Assembly (NCBI GenBank): GCA_023647555.1
Contig: JALRLY010000217.1
Span: forward strand, 1-20,780
Length of the DNA: 20,780 nt
Reading direction: 5' to 3'
Origin: Pancytospora philotis
Taxonomy: Eukaryota > Microsporidia
Below the pieces are notes generated by a model. It saw only the letters and a program-made list of their open reading frames with translations. It was not told where the DNA came from and made no database searches. Positions 1 through 7,131 of the stretch are shown in pieces. The position numbers and the translations under genes were made by a program. The stretch's first letter is position 1, and each line of letters begins with the position of its first letter.

Positions 1-454
1 CTAGTTTACCTGGCTGGATGGGGCAGGTATAGCCCTTCTCGCACATATACAGTGTAAGAGGATCAAAATAGCCATAGGTGTACTGCAAAATTGCATAGAG
101 CTTATTCGAAGCTTCGGATAGAGCCAGATGCATTTGTTTAATGCTTTCCTCCTTGGGAGCCCATTTGCAACTGAGCTCTGCAAGAAGCTTCGAGTATGGA
201 TTAATCTTGGTAGGCCTATAAATAAGATCTAATTGCTGCAAATTACTACTTATCTCCTCGTACTCCCTTTCAATTTTCGTGGAATGCTCTTTTATCGTGC
301 GCGCAAGATCAACGGCGCTATTCATCACTAACATATTGTGGCCATTGCATGTGTGCTCCAGCCCGGATAGCGATAGCGTAATGGATGGCGGGATTACCGG
401 CGAGTTGCTCGTAGATGCGCATGCGACTCCCGAGGCCAACAGCAAACCGTACAT
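1..454 (-). CDS. Family A secreted protein A1, partial (3' end outside window)
   Basis: An open frame of 151 codons runs from an ATG at 454 off the left edge without a stop. The N-terminus MYGLLLASGVACASTS is a short hydrophobic signal peptide with a small-residue cleavage region, and it resembles the N-terminus of A2 (MYSSLLLTVATVNASVS). The mature part is polar and helix-prone, with ILQYTYGYF near residues 122-130 in the place where A2 has AYQYTDFI. Cysteines are present after the signal peptide. The start is supported by the palindrome GTAAAATTTTAC and CCC directly upstream, the same signal that precedes A2. It has no family name that I recognise. It is probably exported, with function unknown. 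The signal peptide and start are well supported; membership of family A rests on short matches and is less certain. Confidence 0.62.
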   Translation of the reverse strand, partial: MYGLLLASGVACASTSNSPVIPPSITLSLSGLEHTCNGHNMLVMNSAVDLARTIKEHSTKIEREYEEISSNLQQLDLIYRPTKINPYSKLLAELSCKWAPKEESIKQMHLALSEASNKLYAILQYTYGYFDPLTLYMCEKGYTCPIQPGKL

Positions 455-470
455 ATGGGTAAAATTTTAC
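455..470 (-). promoter_or_regulatory. Start-proximal AAATTT/CCC signal of A1
   Basis: Read on the minus strand, GTAAAATTTTAC (a perfect palindrome) is followed by CCAT and then the ATG at 454. AAATTT-like plus C-rich boxes next to the start codon are known microsporidian signals. Confidence 0.55.
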
Positions 471-1020
471 AGGTTACTGAATCCGCGGGGGATGAAAAGT
501 TGAGCAGTGCGGCAATTTGCTTCAACAGAAAACGCATACTGGTTGTTTGGGGTCAAAGCCCAGGTGATTTATCAGCTGCAAATGGCATAGCGAGATTCAT
601 CGGCAGCAATGAATCGTACATGGGGGAGTATTGTTACAGGTTTGAGCCGGCTTGGATCAATAAAAATAGGGCAACCAGGGACTATAATATCCGTGGTTGC
701 ATGGCAGCCAGGAGAAACACATAACGGAGTATGAGTATAAGAGCCAGGACCCAAGCAACACTGCAAAAGCAGAGAAATTTCTGATGGACGTCTCCATCCA
801 CGCTTCGTATATCTGGGCGTCCATCTGCTCGGAGTGGGTATCGTATATCAGCGCATCATTTGTGCCAGAGAGCGATAGTACAGACGTCCACGCGACCGCA
901 TCTTAACTGTGTAGAGTATTAATCAACTTTATACACGCGAGAATACTAGCCAGGGCATGTGCAGAAGATAACTTAACGCAGTTTAACTAAAAAGTAATAC
1001 GATATCTTATATCATCTGAT
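455..1020 (-). pseudogene. Gap with possible degenerate family A 5' fragments
   Basis: No intact gene is visible in these 566 bases. On the minus strand an ATG at 621 opens a 22-codon frame beginning MYDSLL and ending at a stop at 553-555. It is preceded by AACCTGTAACAATACTCCCC, which resembles the A1 leader AACCTGTAAAATTTTACCC. A second stretch near 870-906 (minus strand TACTATCGCTCTCTGG) resembles A1 coding sequence TACGCTATCGCTATCCGG. The simplest reading is eroded copies of the 5' end of a family A gene. The matches are short and were judged by eye, so this remains tentative. Confidence 0.3.
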
Positions 1021-2139
1021 TTAATTATTCTCTGTGGTATTATCCGCGGCGCTCGTCGCAGAATTCTTTGGCATATTTTTGCTAGCCCACCCAAATGCCT
1101 TTAGTGCTTCGCACGTATCGTGTATCTGCTGCCAATTGGAATCAGCATAATCGGCCTGATCGCCTATTAGCGATGGTGTAATCGACTTCTTCTCACTGTT
1201 AACGGAGCTTGATATCTGCTGCGGTTCCTTTCTGTCAGCAAGCTTGATTGCCGCTAAGTGATCCGACAGCTCGCGAGAACTAATTCTAGTTTTGAACTTG
1301 TCGCGGATGGCGCGCAAAGTCGTATAAAATGCTGCAAGCTCACCTTTTATATCACTCGATCGCTTGGCAATAGAGTCCTTGCCGTGGCTGGAGGCAGTGC
1401 TAGACTTGCGCAGGAATTTTCTCATATTGTCGTAGATATCATTAATCCTAATAGCCAAGTCGTATATCTTGCGGTTTAACTGCGCAGCTATCTGGAATAG
1501 TTTTGAATAGGCTGCCAGCCTCGCAGAGTGCAGCTCACTAAACTCACTTAAGGGCTGGTCGTGTAAGTTCTTGCATAGGGACGTAAGTCGTTTCCTCAGA
1601 ACAACAGCATCAGCCGCAAAATTCTCGGCGTGTATACATAGCTCCTCAACCTGCTCCCTGCGTCCCATTTCTTCAAACTCAGAGTATTCTTTCGGCTCCA
1701 CGAACTTGTACGTGTAGTCCGACTGCGCCTTTTTTAGGCATCCTTTGATAAAATCTGTGTACTGATACGCGATAGTGAGCATTTCGTTGATCAGCGAAGA
1801 ATTGTCGAACACCGCATAAATGAACGCGTCGTGGCTCCTTTCCATCGGATCAAGACGGGCGGGGAGATCAGCAACCCACTCCAAGAAGGTAGCATCGCTT
1901 TTCTTGGTAGACTTTGCTTCCTCAAAGATTTTGCACAGTTCCTTATGATTTGCGTCCATGTCTTGCGGAACGTCTTTAATACCCTGTTCAAGCTCATCGG
2001 CGATGCTCATTATCGATTCGTGGTCTGTGTATCCGCAGTCTTGTGCTGTCTGTTGCGACGCACTGGATGGCAGTGCGACTGAAGGGTTGCTCACGGACGC
2101 GTTTACCGTTGCGACCGTTAGAAGCAACGAGCTGTACAT
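1021..2139 (-). CDS. Family A secreted helical protein A2 (372 aa)
   Basis: I do not recognise a named family. Residues 1-15 (MYSSLLLTVATVNAS) form a signal peptide, then comes a Ser/Pro-rich linker and a long charged, helix-prone body. It is a paralogue of A3: both have an AYxYxDFIxxCL segment in the first half, an LCK segment in the middle, and near the C-terminus ALK/IKxADxKxPQQ followed by GDQADYAD and a downstream Cys. Several cysteines (DCGY, GCLKKA, SLCK, DTCE) are shared or nearly shared, which suits a secreted fold with disulphides. The ATG at 2139 is backed by GTAAATTTTTAC-CCAC just upstream. The stop sits in AATTAAAT, as in A3. The likely role is an exported or surface protein of a lineage-specific family; this is inference from the signal peptide and tandem duplication. 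Confidence 0.82.
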   Translation of the reverse strand: MYSSLLLTVATVNASVSNPSVALPSSASQQTAQDCGYTDHESIMSIADELEQGIKDVPQDMDANHKELCKIFEEAKSTKKSDATFLEWVADLPARLDPMERSHDAFIYAVFDNSSLINEMLTIAYQYTDFIKGCLKKAQSDYTYKFVEPKEYSEFEEMGRREQVEELCIHAENFAADAVVLRKRLTSLCKNLHDQPLSEFSELHSARLAAYSKLFQIAAQLNRKIYDLAIRINDIYDNMRKFLRKSSTASSHGKDSIAKRSSDIKGELAAFYTTLRAIRDKFKTRISSRELSDHLAAIKLADRKEPQQISSSVNSEKKSITPSLIGDQADYADSNWQQIHDTCEALKAFGWASKNMPKNSATSAADNTTENN

Positions 2140-2155
2140 GTGGGTAAAAATTTAC
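2140..2155 (-). promoter_or_regulatory. Start-proximal AAATTT/CCC signal of A2
   Basis: The minus strand reads GTAAATTTTTACCCAC directly before ATG at 2139, nearly the same as at A1. Confidence 0.55.
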
Positions 2156-2180
2156 ACCAACAGTTAACCGGTTGGGCTGT

Positions 2181-2195
2181 ATTAAAAAGGAGTCG
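2181..2195 (-). promoter_or_regulatory. Upstream box shared by A2 and A3
   Basis: The minus strand reads CGACTCCTTTTTAAT about 42-56 bases before the A2 start. A3 carries CTACTCCTTTTATAT about 70-84 bases before its start. The shared core ACTCCTTTT followed by an A/T run could be a core promoter element of this family. The rest of the 2196-2559 gap holds no gene that I can support. Confidence 0.35.
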
Positions 2196-2559
2196 AAAGG
2201 GGCAGGGGTAGTTGTGTGCTTGCTGAGCGAGCGCGAGAAGCTGCATGGATACTTCGAGTGCACGAAGCCTTATCGATTCTCTAACGAGAGATGCACCTCC
2301 GATTAGTTATCAGTGCTGCCACGCAATATTCTAACGACACTGGGCGCCCGCTTGTCCGCTTAACGCTGTAAGGAAGATTTTCCAAGACTGCGCAAAAGCC
2401 CGGCTCAGGAGAAGAATCTCCTATTCGCTGAACAACACCGCGATCGCGTGCTAAAGTATCTTTGCATCGCATCCACGTGCGTTAATGAATACTGCACGTG
2501 GCATGGGCTGAAAGCAGTCCATCAAATCCCAACTGAGAAACACCCTCTACGTGTAGTAT

Positions 2560-3636
2560 TTAATTGCCCGTTGCTGTACTTCCAGGAGGGTTTTCTCCCG
2601 CCTTCTTATAATCTAGTATTGTGCGGCGCATGCAATCCAACTCTTGCTGGTCGCGGTCCGCGTAATCAGCTTGATCGCCCACCAGAGTAAACAGATCCCC
2701 TTCAGCCGCAGCAGAGCTTGGCAGCTGCTGGGGCCCCTTATTATCAGCAGTTTTAAGAGCCTCTAAGTAATTAAGAAGTCTGGGAGAATTCTTAATGCTT
2801 CTAAACTCATCACAGTTAACACGGAGCTCTTTCATCTGCACGTTAAGCTTTGATTTAATCTGCGAAGCGAACTCAGCCGGCCTGGTAGCAGCGCTGACTT
2901 TAACTTTATCGTAAACACCTTTGATTTCTCCGAGAACACGGATGCCCTCAAGGACACGGGCGTGAACGTGCAGATTCAGCTGCAGAGCACACCTTACCAA
3001 ATTTGCGTAAACAGGCACCATGGAGTGGTCGGCCGCCGCAAACAGTTCATGTGATCCGGGCGGTACTTTTTTGCACAATTCCTTGAGCGTACCCACCGCG
3101 GTAATTGAATCAGCTTTGAGACTCTTGTTATGCTCAGTTAGCTCTTTGTACATGCGGAAGGCACTCATCTCCGCAAACTTCTCGTTTTCCTTTATCTCAG
3201 CATGCACATAGCCGCAGGATAGCCCTGCGGTGCGCAGGCAATCCCTGATGAAATCTAAATAGCTGTAAGCGACAGCAAACATCGCGTTGATACTTACATA
3301 GTTGCTTTTTATAAAAGGCGTTACGCTGTCTCTCACCCATTGAGTAAAAGAATCGTCGGATAAATCAGCAACGGCCTTCAAGTAGCTGGTAAAGTTTTTC
3401 GCGTCGTAACTGTTCTGTGCTCTCTCTGATAAATCGCCCATCCTTTCGAAACGGGGAGCCATCCAGGGCAGGACAGACTCTATGATGCGCTCGAGATCGC
3501 GCGCATAGCTCATCATCAGCCTGTGGATGTAATAACGCTTACAGCCCTGTGCTGGCTGCGAGCAAGTGCCCAGCACCGATGGGTCGCCTGTTGTCGAGGA
3601 TGCAGCTCCAACGGCCAGCAGCAGTATGCTGAACAT
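2560..3636 (-). CDS. Family A secreted helical protein A3 (358 aa)
   Basis: This is a paralogue of A2 with the same order of motifs: AYSYLDFIRDCL, then KELCKK, then ALKTADNKGPQQ and GDQADYAD near the C-terminus. I place the start at the ATG at 3636 rather than the in-frame ATG at 3672. The sequence GAAATTTACCCCG lies right before it, and translation from there gives a clean signal peptide (MFSILLLAVGAASS). The mature protein is rich in Lys/Glu and helix-forming residues, with paired cysteines early on (GTCSQPAQGC). It ends in the small-residue tail GSTATGN and a TAA inside AATTAAAT. The function is unknown; export from the parasite cell is the natural inference. Confidence is high that it is a gene and low on its role. 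Confidence 0.84.
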   Translation of the reverse strand: MFSILLLAVGAASSTTGDPSVLGTCSQPAQGCKRYYIHRLMMSYARDLERIIESVLPWMAPRFERMGDLSERAQNSYDAKNFTSYLKAVADLSDDSFTQWVRDSVTPFIKSNYVSINAMFAVAYSYLDFIRDCLRTAGLSCGYVHAEIKENEKFAEMSAFRMYKELTEHNKSLKADSITAVGTLKELCKKVPPGSHELFAAADHSMVPVYANLVRCALQLNLHVHARVLEGIRVLGEIKGVYDKVKVSAATRPAEFASQIKSKLNVQMKELRVNCDEFRSIKNSPRLLNYLEALKTADNKGPQQLPSSAAAEGDLFTLVGDQADYADRDQQELDCMRRTILDYKKAGENPPGSTATGN

Positions 3637-3646
3637 CGGGGTAAAT
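3637..3646 (-). promoter_or_regulatory. Start-proximal AAATTT/CCC signal of A3
   Basis: The minus strand reads GAAATTTACCCCG and then ATG at 3636. It decides the start over the upstream in-frame ATG at 3672. Confidence 0.55.
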
Positions 3647-3702
3647 TTCTCACTGGCTTGACTGCCAAACAAAAGGGACAGATAATCGATAGGAAATCAC
3701 AC

Positions 3703-3720
3703 TAAATATAAAAGGAGTAG
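3703..3720 (-). promoter_or_regulatory. Upstream box of A3 (matches A2)
   Basis: The minus strand reads CTACTCCTTTTATATTTA. It shares ACTCCTTTT plus an A/T run with the box upstream of A2. Confidence 0.35.
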
Positions 3721-3856
3721 AGGCATATGAATTCACACAAGCTTATGCAATCTGTGCCCCGAACCTTAACACAGCTAACATCAGCAGTTGAACAGCTCCG
3801 GGCTCCGCCAACAAACATGAAATATGAAATTCAAGCACGCGCCATTATGCGATAAT

Positions 3857-4507
3857 TTATTGGGTTTTCTTTACAGGGTCCAGCCGAGTGCACTGGCCCT
3901 GGACAAAGTGCTTCGCCCTGCTGTACGGCGCAAGGAGGAAGGCGGGCATGCGCCTGGCCGCGCCGTCCAGCTGGAGCAGCATGCTGGATATGATGCCGTG
4001 CATGGACGGGTTGGAGGTGTACTGCTTGCGCACGACGAGCCCGTACGCGAGCAGGGATTTGACGGAGCACACGCGCAGGAAGACGAGCGGCACGGCGAGC
4101 AGCAGCGCGTATATCTCAGCGTGCAGCGCCATGCGCCCGATCGCGAACGCGTGGTGGTTGAGCATGAGCGCTGCGGAGTAGAGCGCCGTGCCGCCCCACA
4201 TTTTCTTGTGCTCGACGATGCATGTGTTTGCGTGGAAGACGGCGAGCAGGAAGAAGGGGAAGAGCAGGATCCACGGCGGGAAGGTGGCGAAAAAGAGCAC
4301 GCACATGAAGTTCTGGTTCGTGAAGATGCCCTGCACGTTCTTGTACGCGCCGGCGAGGCTGCACGCGTAGGCGCTCATGAGGCACAGCGCGTTGAAGAAG
4401 TTCGGGAGGGGCGGCAGCGGGAAGAAGGTCAGCAGCCGCACCAGCGCGAAGGCGTAGTTGAGCACGAAGGCCACGTTAAAGTAGAACCAGAGGATCTTCA
4501 GCTTCAT
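3857..4507 (-). CDS. TMEM33/Pom33-family membrane protein (216 aa)
   Basis: This is a multi-pass membrane protein of the ER and nuclear envelope. The family (human TMEM33, yeast Pom33/Per33) helps shape ER tubules and supports nuclear pore distribution. Hydrophobic segments are seen near residues 5-24 (ILWFYFNVAFVLNYAFALV), 35-50, 67-92 (two adjoining stretches around FFATFPPWILLFPFFLLAVF) and 130-152. Family-like landmarks are FHANTCIVEHKK just after the third hydrophobic block and, in the C-terminal third, YGLVVRKQYTSNPSMHGI, matching the YRFLxLRYxSRRNP-type segment followed by a soluble helical tail. The start is set at 4507, where a G/C-run and AATTTTT lie upstream in the microsporidian manner. 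The frame is open further upstream, but that stretch is proline-rich with no family match. The stop falls within CCCAATAAATTAT, so the stop codon overlaps an AATAAA-like signal. The assignment is by remembered motif similarity. Confidence 0.68.
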   Translation of the reverse strand: MKLKILWFYFNVAFVLNYAFALVRLLTFFPLPPLPNFFNALCLMSAYACSLAGAYKNVQGIFTNQNFMCVLFFATFPPWILLFPFFLLAVFHANTCIVEHKKMWGGTALYSAALMLNHHAFAIGRMALHAEIYALLLAVPLVFLRVCSVKSLLAYGLVVRKQYTSNPSMHGIISSMLLQLDGAARRMPAFLLAPYSRAKHFVQGQCTRLDPVKKTQ

Positions 4508-4530
4508 GGGGGTGTGAGAATTTTTAAAAA
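4508..4530 (-). promoter_or_regulatory. Start-proximal signal of the TMEM33-like gene
   Basis: On the minus strand, TTTTTAAAAATTCTCACACC and then CCC lead into the ATG at 4507. It supports the internal start. Confidence 0.45.
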
Positions 4531-4730
4531 AGAGCCCGGCCCGCGCAGGCGGGGGAGGTGCGTTTGTACAGGCGGCATGAAAATTTTTGATACGCGGCAG
4601 CGCAGGGTCGCAGCAGCCGTGCATCAGATTGATAAAGGCTATGCTCTAAAGCGCTGAAAAGCAAAGCACAAAATAAACAGGCATACGCGGCCATTGACAC
4701 GGGAAACCAAAATAATTTATGTCTATGCGG

Positions 4731-5081
4731 TTACAGGCGGCTGAAATCCACCTTCTGCTCGATCCCGCCGTCCTCCTGGCTCAGGAACGCGTCAGTGATG
4801 TAGCGGCCCTCCTTCAGCGTCTTCACCTCGGCATCGGTGTACTTCAGCTCGATGTCGCAGTGCGTCCCGTCGCCCTCGCGCAGACTGCAGAGCAGCAGAT
4901 CGTTCTCCTTCACCCACACGCGCTTGATCATGTTGCCGCGCAGGGAGGCCATGCGGGACACGGCGTCCGAGCAGTACACTTGGAACTTGCAGTTCCCGAC
5001 CGAGCGGGTCACGACCGCGTACACGCTGTTGCCGTCGGCCTTCAGGAGGGGCCTGTTGTTAACGTCGCGCTTCTTGCCCAT
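4731..5081 (-). CDS. Translation initiation factor eIF1A (116 aa)
   Basis: eIF1A binds the A site of the small ribosomal subunit and, with eIF1, promotes scanning and start-codon choice. The protein shows the expected order: a short basic N-terminal tail (MGKKRDVNNRP), then an OB-fold with YAVVTRSVGNCKFQVYCSD, MASLRGNMIKRVWVKENDLLLCSL and CDIELKYTDAEVKTLKEG, each aligning with classic eIF1A positions (GNGRLE, HIRGKLRKKVWI, DVILKYNADEARSLK). The start at 5081 gives this canonical N-terminus and follows AAATTTTTGCCC; the frame is open further upstream but adds nothing family-like. The long N-terminal basic tail is shortened, and the C-terminus stops at VDFSRL without the usual terminal acidic run (DDDEDIDDI type), which in other eukaryotes contacts eIF5B. 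It is a cytosolic protein. Confidence 0.9.
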   Translation of the reverse strand: MGKKRDVNNRPLLKADGNSVYAVVTRSVGNCKFQVYCSDAVSRMASLRGNMIKRVWVKENDLLLCSLREGDGTHCDIELKYTDAEVKTLKEGRYITDAFLSQEDGGIEQKVDFSRL

Positions 5082-5092
5082 GGGCAAAAATT
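5082..5092 (-). promoter_or_regulatory. Start-proximal AAATTT/CCC signal of eIF1A
   Basis: The minus strand reads CAAATTTTTGCCC directly abutting ATG at 5081. It is one of the cleanest examples in the window. Confidence 0.6.
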
Positions 5093-5232
5093 TGTGCCAT
5101 GGGAAGAGCTGGCCGGTGCGCGGATGCTCGCAATTAAAATGCCGCACGACGGTTGATTTGCATTCATTTAGTATGAGGCTGCTCCTGCTAGAGCAGCGCG
5201 CACAGCACTTTATTCCTGGTAGGTCTAAAAAT

Positions 5233-5433
5233 TTATTTCCTCTCCGCAGTGGTGAATGTCGCGGGCGCAGGTGCAGATTCCGGCGCTACAGAGTCAGGCG
5301 CAATTCTGTTGCTGAATGTAGATGCGAAGTCCAATATCCTTTCATGTTCCTCATAATCAAGGAAAGCGCCGGCTCTGGCCAGTTTCAAGCCGCTGCACCA
5401 CAGCCCAGCGATCATAGAGACTCTACCAAACAT
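5233..5433 (-). CDS. Small putative secreted protein (66 aa)
   Basis: A short ORF upstream of eIF1A on the same strand. Its N-terminus MFGRVSMIAGLWCSGLKLARAG can act as a signal peptide or an anchor. The remainder is acidic then Ala/Pro/Ser-rich (APDSVAPESAPAPA), with no family that I recognise. What favours a real gene is the start context: the minus strand reads GAAATTTTTGTCCTCGC before ATG at 5433, as at the neighbouring genes. In addition, TAAATTTTT at the stop resembles the 3' ends of other genes here. At 66 codons chance cannot be ruled out. If real, it would be a minor exported or membrane-associated peptide. Confidence 0.45.
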   Translation of the reverse strand: MFGRVSMIAGLWCSGLKLARAGAFLDYEEHERILDFASTFSNRIAPDSVAPESAPAPATFTTAERK

Positions 5434-5450
5434 GCGAGGACAAAAATTTC
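5434..5450 (-). promoter_or_regulatory. Start-proximal AAATTT signal of the 66-aa ORF
   Basis: The minus strand reads GAAATTTTTGTCC and then CTCGC before the ATG at 5433. Confidence 0.4.
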
Positions 5451-6370
5451 ATCTTTTGTGGCAGTTTCTGGGCATTCTCCCCTCAGGTGTCCGTAAATTT
5501 TGCACTGACGTTTTGATTATCGAGCTTTTTTTCATACAGGCGTAGCATAAGAAGATTATGGCATCATAGATCAATTGTATATTATGTTGCTCACGATTGA
5601 AAATAATCCACGTGTTTTGCTTCTATTCTATGGCCCATGCATATAAAGAAGCCCGTGACCTGCCCATGTCTATTTTATACACGACACTAAAAGTTTGCAG
5701 CCCGGCCAAATGGTCTAGAAGATTCTATCTGTAGGTTTCAATGCATCAATCAAGGCTGTCAGGCGCATTTGCACAGCACGAATGTTCGGCTATGTGAGGC
5801 TGTTGCATGCGATACGAGCTCAGAACTATGGAGCGAAGCTCGGTGAGCATGGTTCTCTGCTGCTAAATAACACACTAGACAGTCCGCGTTTTTCTGCTTA
5901 CGCGTGGTCAGCTAATTTTTCCTACAGAATAAAGAAGCAGCCTAAAAATACGGAGGCGCAAGATTTTGCTGTACTATCTCCCAAAGGTTACTGAAATTAT
6001 TGATTGCACGCTCGAATGAAAGACGCTTTAGCATCACTGCGTGGATGTATATTTACACTCTGACGTTGAGCCAAGGATAAATAGTAACAAAGCGAGCCTG
6101 GCAGCGAGGATGCTGGCAGAGTGCATGGTACTATATGCGCAGGCGTTATTACCACTGTCTCAGCCACCAGAGCGTTTTCGTGAATAAAAAATTGATGTCC
6201 TAAAGTGATTTGACGAGAGGATGCGTTGTGAGTGTCGCAGCGCGCGGCAATCTACTAATATAACAGCACTACCTCATCAAGAATACCCAGTGCACCGTTC
6301 ACTGCATATGCATTATTGCTCCTGGCTTCTGCTACGCCTATTGATCGCCTGTGATTCTCTTACGTCAGCG
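5451..6370. other. Gene-poor gap of about 0.9 kb
   Basis: I see no supported gene here, which is unusual next to the tight spacing elsewhere. A 70-codon plus ORF at 5782-5994 has no start signal, signal peptide or family match. No convincing tRNA was found by eye. The gap could hold an ncRNA, a decayed gene or long promoters. Confidence 0.5.
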
Positions 6371-6386
6371 AAAAAATATAAATAAA
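6371..6386 (+). promoter_or_regulatory. TATA-like element of the 71-aa gene
   Basis: The sequence AAAAAATATAAATAAA lies about 20-35 bases before the ATG at 6407. Such a short distance fits the very short leaders typical of microsporidia. Confidence 0.4.
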
Positions 6387-6406
6387 CTCGGAGCTGCGAG
6401 CCCATC

Positions 6407-6622
6407 ATGTTCAAGAGCCTGAGATCCCTGAGCCTTCTTTTCGCCGCCGCGGTTTTCGCCACCGCACCCGCTGCCGATGCTACTGAAGCTGAGGCTGTCG
6501 CCCCTGTTGAGGGCGAGAAGACCTACGCTGAAGCTGTGAACCCTGCTGTTGATGCCTCTGCCGAGGAGGAGACGGAGTCGAGCGCAGCTGGTGATGATAA
6601 CAAGGAGTCCGAGGATGAGTAA
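6407..6622 (+). CDS. Small secreted acidic protein (71 aa)
   Basis: Residues 1-26 form a textbook signal peptide: MFKSLRS, then the hydrophobic core LSLLFAAAVFATA, then an APAADA cleavage region. The mature part of about 45 residues is extremely acidic and disordered, built of Ala, Glu, Val, Thr and Asp. It has a loose AEAV repeat (EAEAVAPVEG, YAEAVNPAVD) and ends EESSAAGDDNKESEDE-like. No cysteines and no domain can be seen. The start follows a TATA-like run and GCCCATC, so the C-run signal is present without the AAATTT box. It is the only plus-strand gene inside the minus-strand core block. A role as an exported, spore-wall or vacuole peptide is possible but is inference; the coding call itself is fairly strong because of the composition. 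Confidence 0.68.
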   Translation: MFKSLRSLSLLFAAAVFATAPAADATEAEAVAPVEGEKTYAEAVNPAVDASAEEETESSAAGDDNKESEDE

Positions 6623-7131
6623 ATAGCTGTACCCATAACTTTATGTTTTTGTGCTTTGAGTAGCATTTTTGTATTCGTTGTAGGATGTCGTTCACTGTAC
6701 CAGATTTTTAGGGCGATCATTGCACGGAAGAGGCTGCAGCAGTGCTCACATTCTCAAAACCACTTGTTGGTACACTGCGCTATGTAATAGACTTACTAGG
6801 CTGAGATGCTTTTATCGTCTGGAAGCTATCGAAGAAGAGACTCTTTAATTCGAGCATGCCAAATTTGTTTCAACAGGAAGCCACAGAATGGCCTGATTAT
6901 CCAACACAATGATCAAAGCGATCTTGGTTAGCAGACTCCTGCCTTTAAAATTGTCCACAAGCTTGTAAGCACCCGATTCATGCGTCTCGTAAAACAAATC
7001 GCTGCACTGTCCAAAAGCATACGCAGCGCAAATGAAGCAACGCTTCCAAAGAACCCACTGCACCCATTAAAATACGCGAACAAGCTATCCATAGTAAGAC
7101 AAAATAGAAACACACAATTTATAAAACTGAA
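6623..7131. other. Intergenic gap without a supported gene
   Basis: About 500 bases between convergent genes. Two overlapping minus-strand frames (6845-7063 and 6928-7113) are hydrophobic but lack start signals, and the first lacks an ATG. I see no RNA gene. Confidence 0.4.

Noticed and set aside
4508..4624. N-terminal extension of the TMEM33-like protein to ATG at 4624
   Set aside because: The added residues are proline/cysteine-rich with no family match; the ATG at 4507 has the better start context.
3824..4657. Plus-strand 277-codon ORF over the TMEM33-like gene
   Set aside because: Antisense shadow with extreme His/Glu/Arg composition and no motif.
5697..5761. tRNA-like stretch with GCAGCC...GGCTGT pairing and AAATGGTCTAGAAG
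   Set aside because: No T-arm GGTTCRA...CC stem and no clean cloverleaf; a 6-bp match at this distance is expected by chance.
5782..5994. Plus-strand ORF of 70 codons
   Set aside because: No AAATTT or C-run start signal, no signal peptide, no family match.
6845..7113. Two overlapping hydrophobic minus-strand frames
   Set aside because: The 72-codon frame has no ATG start (GTG only), and the other has only a short ATG frame without start signal; no family match even when considered as a frameshifted pair.
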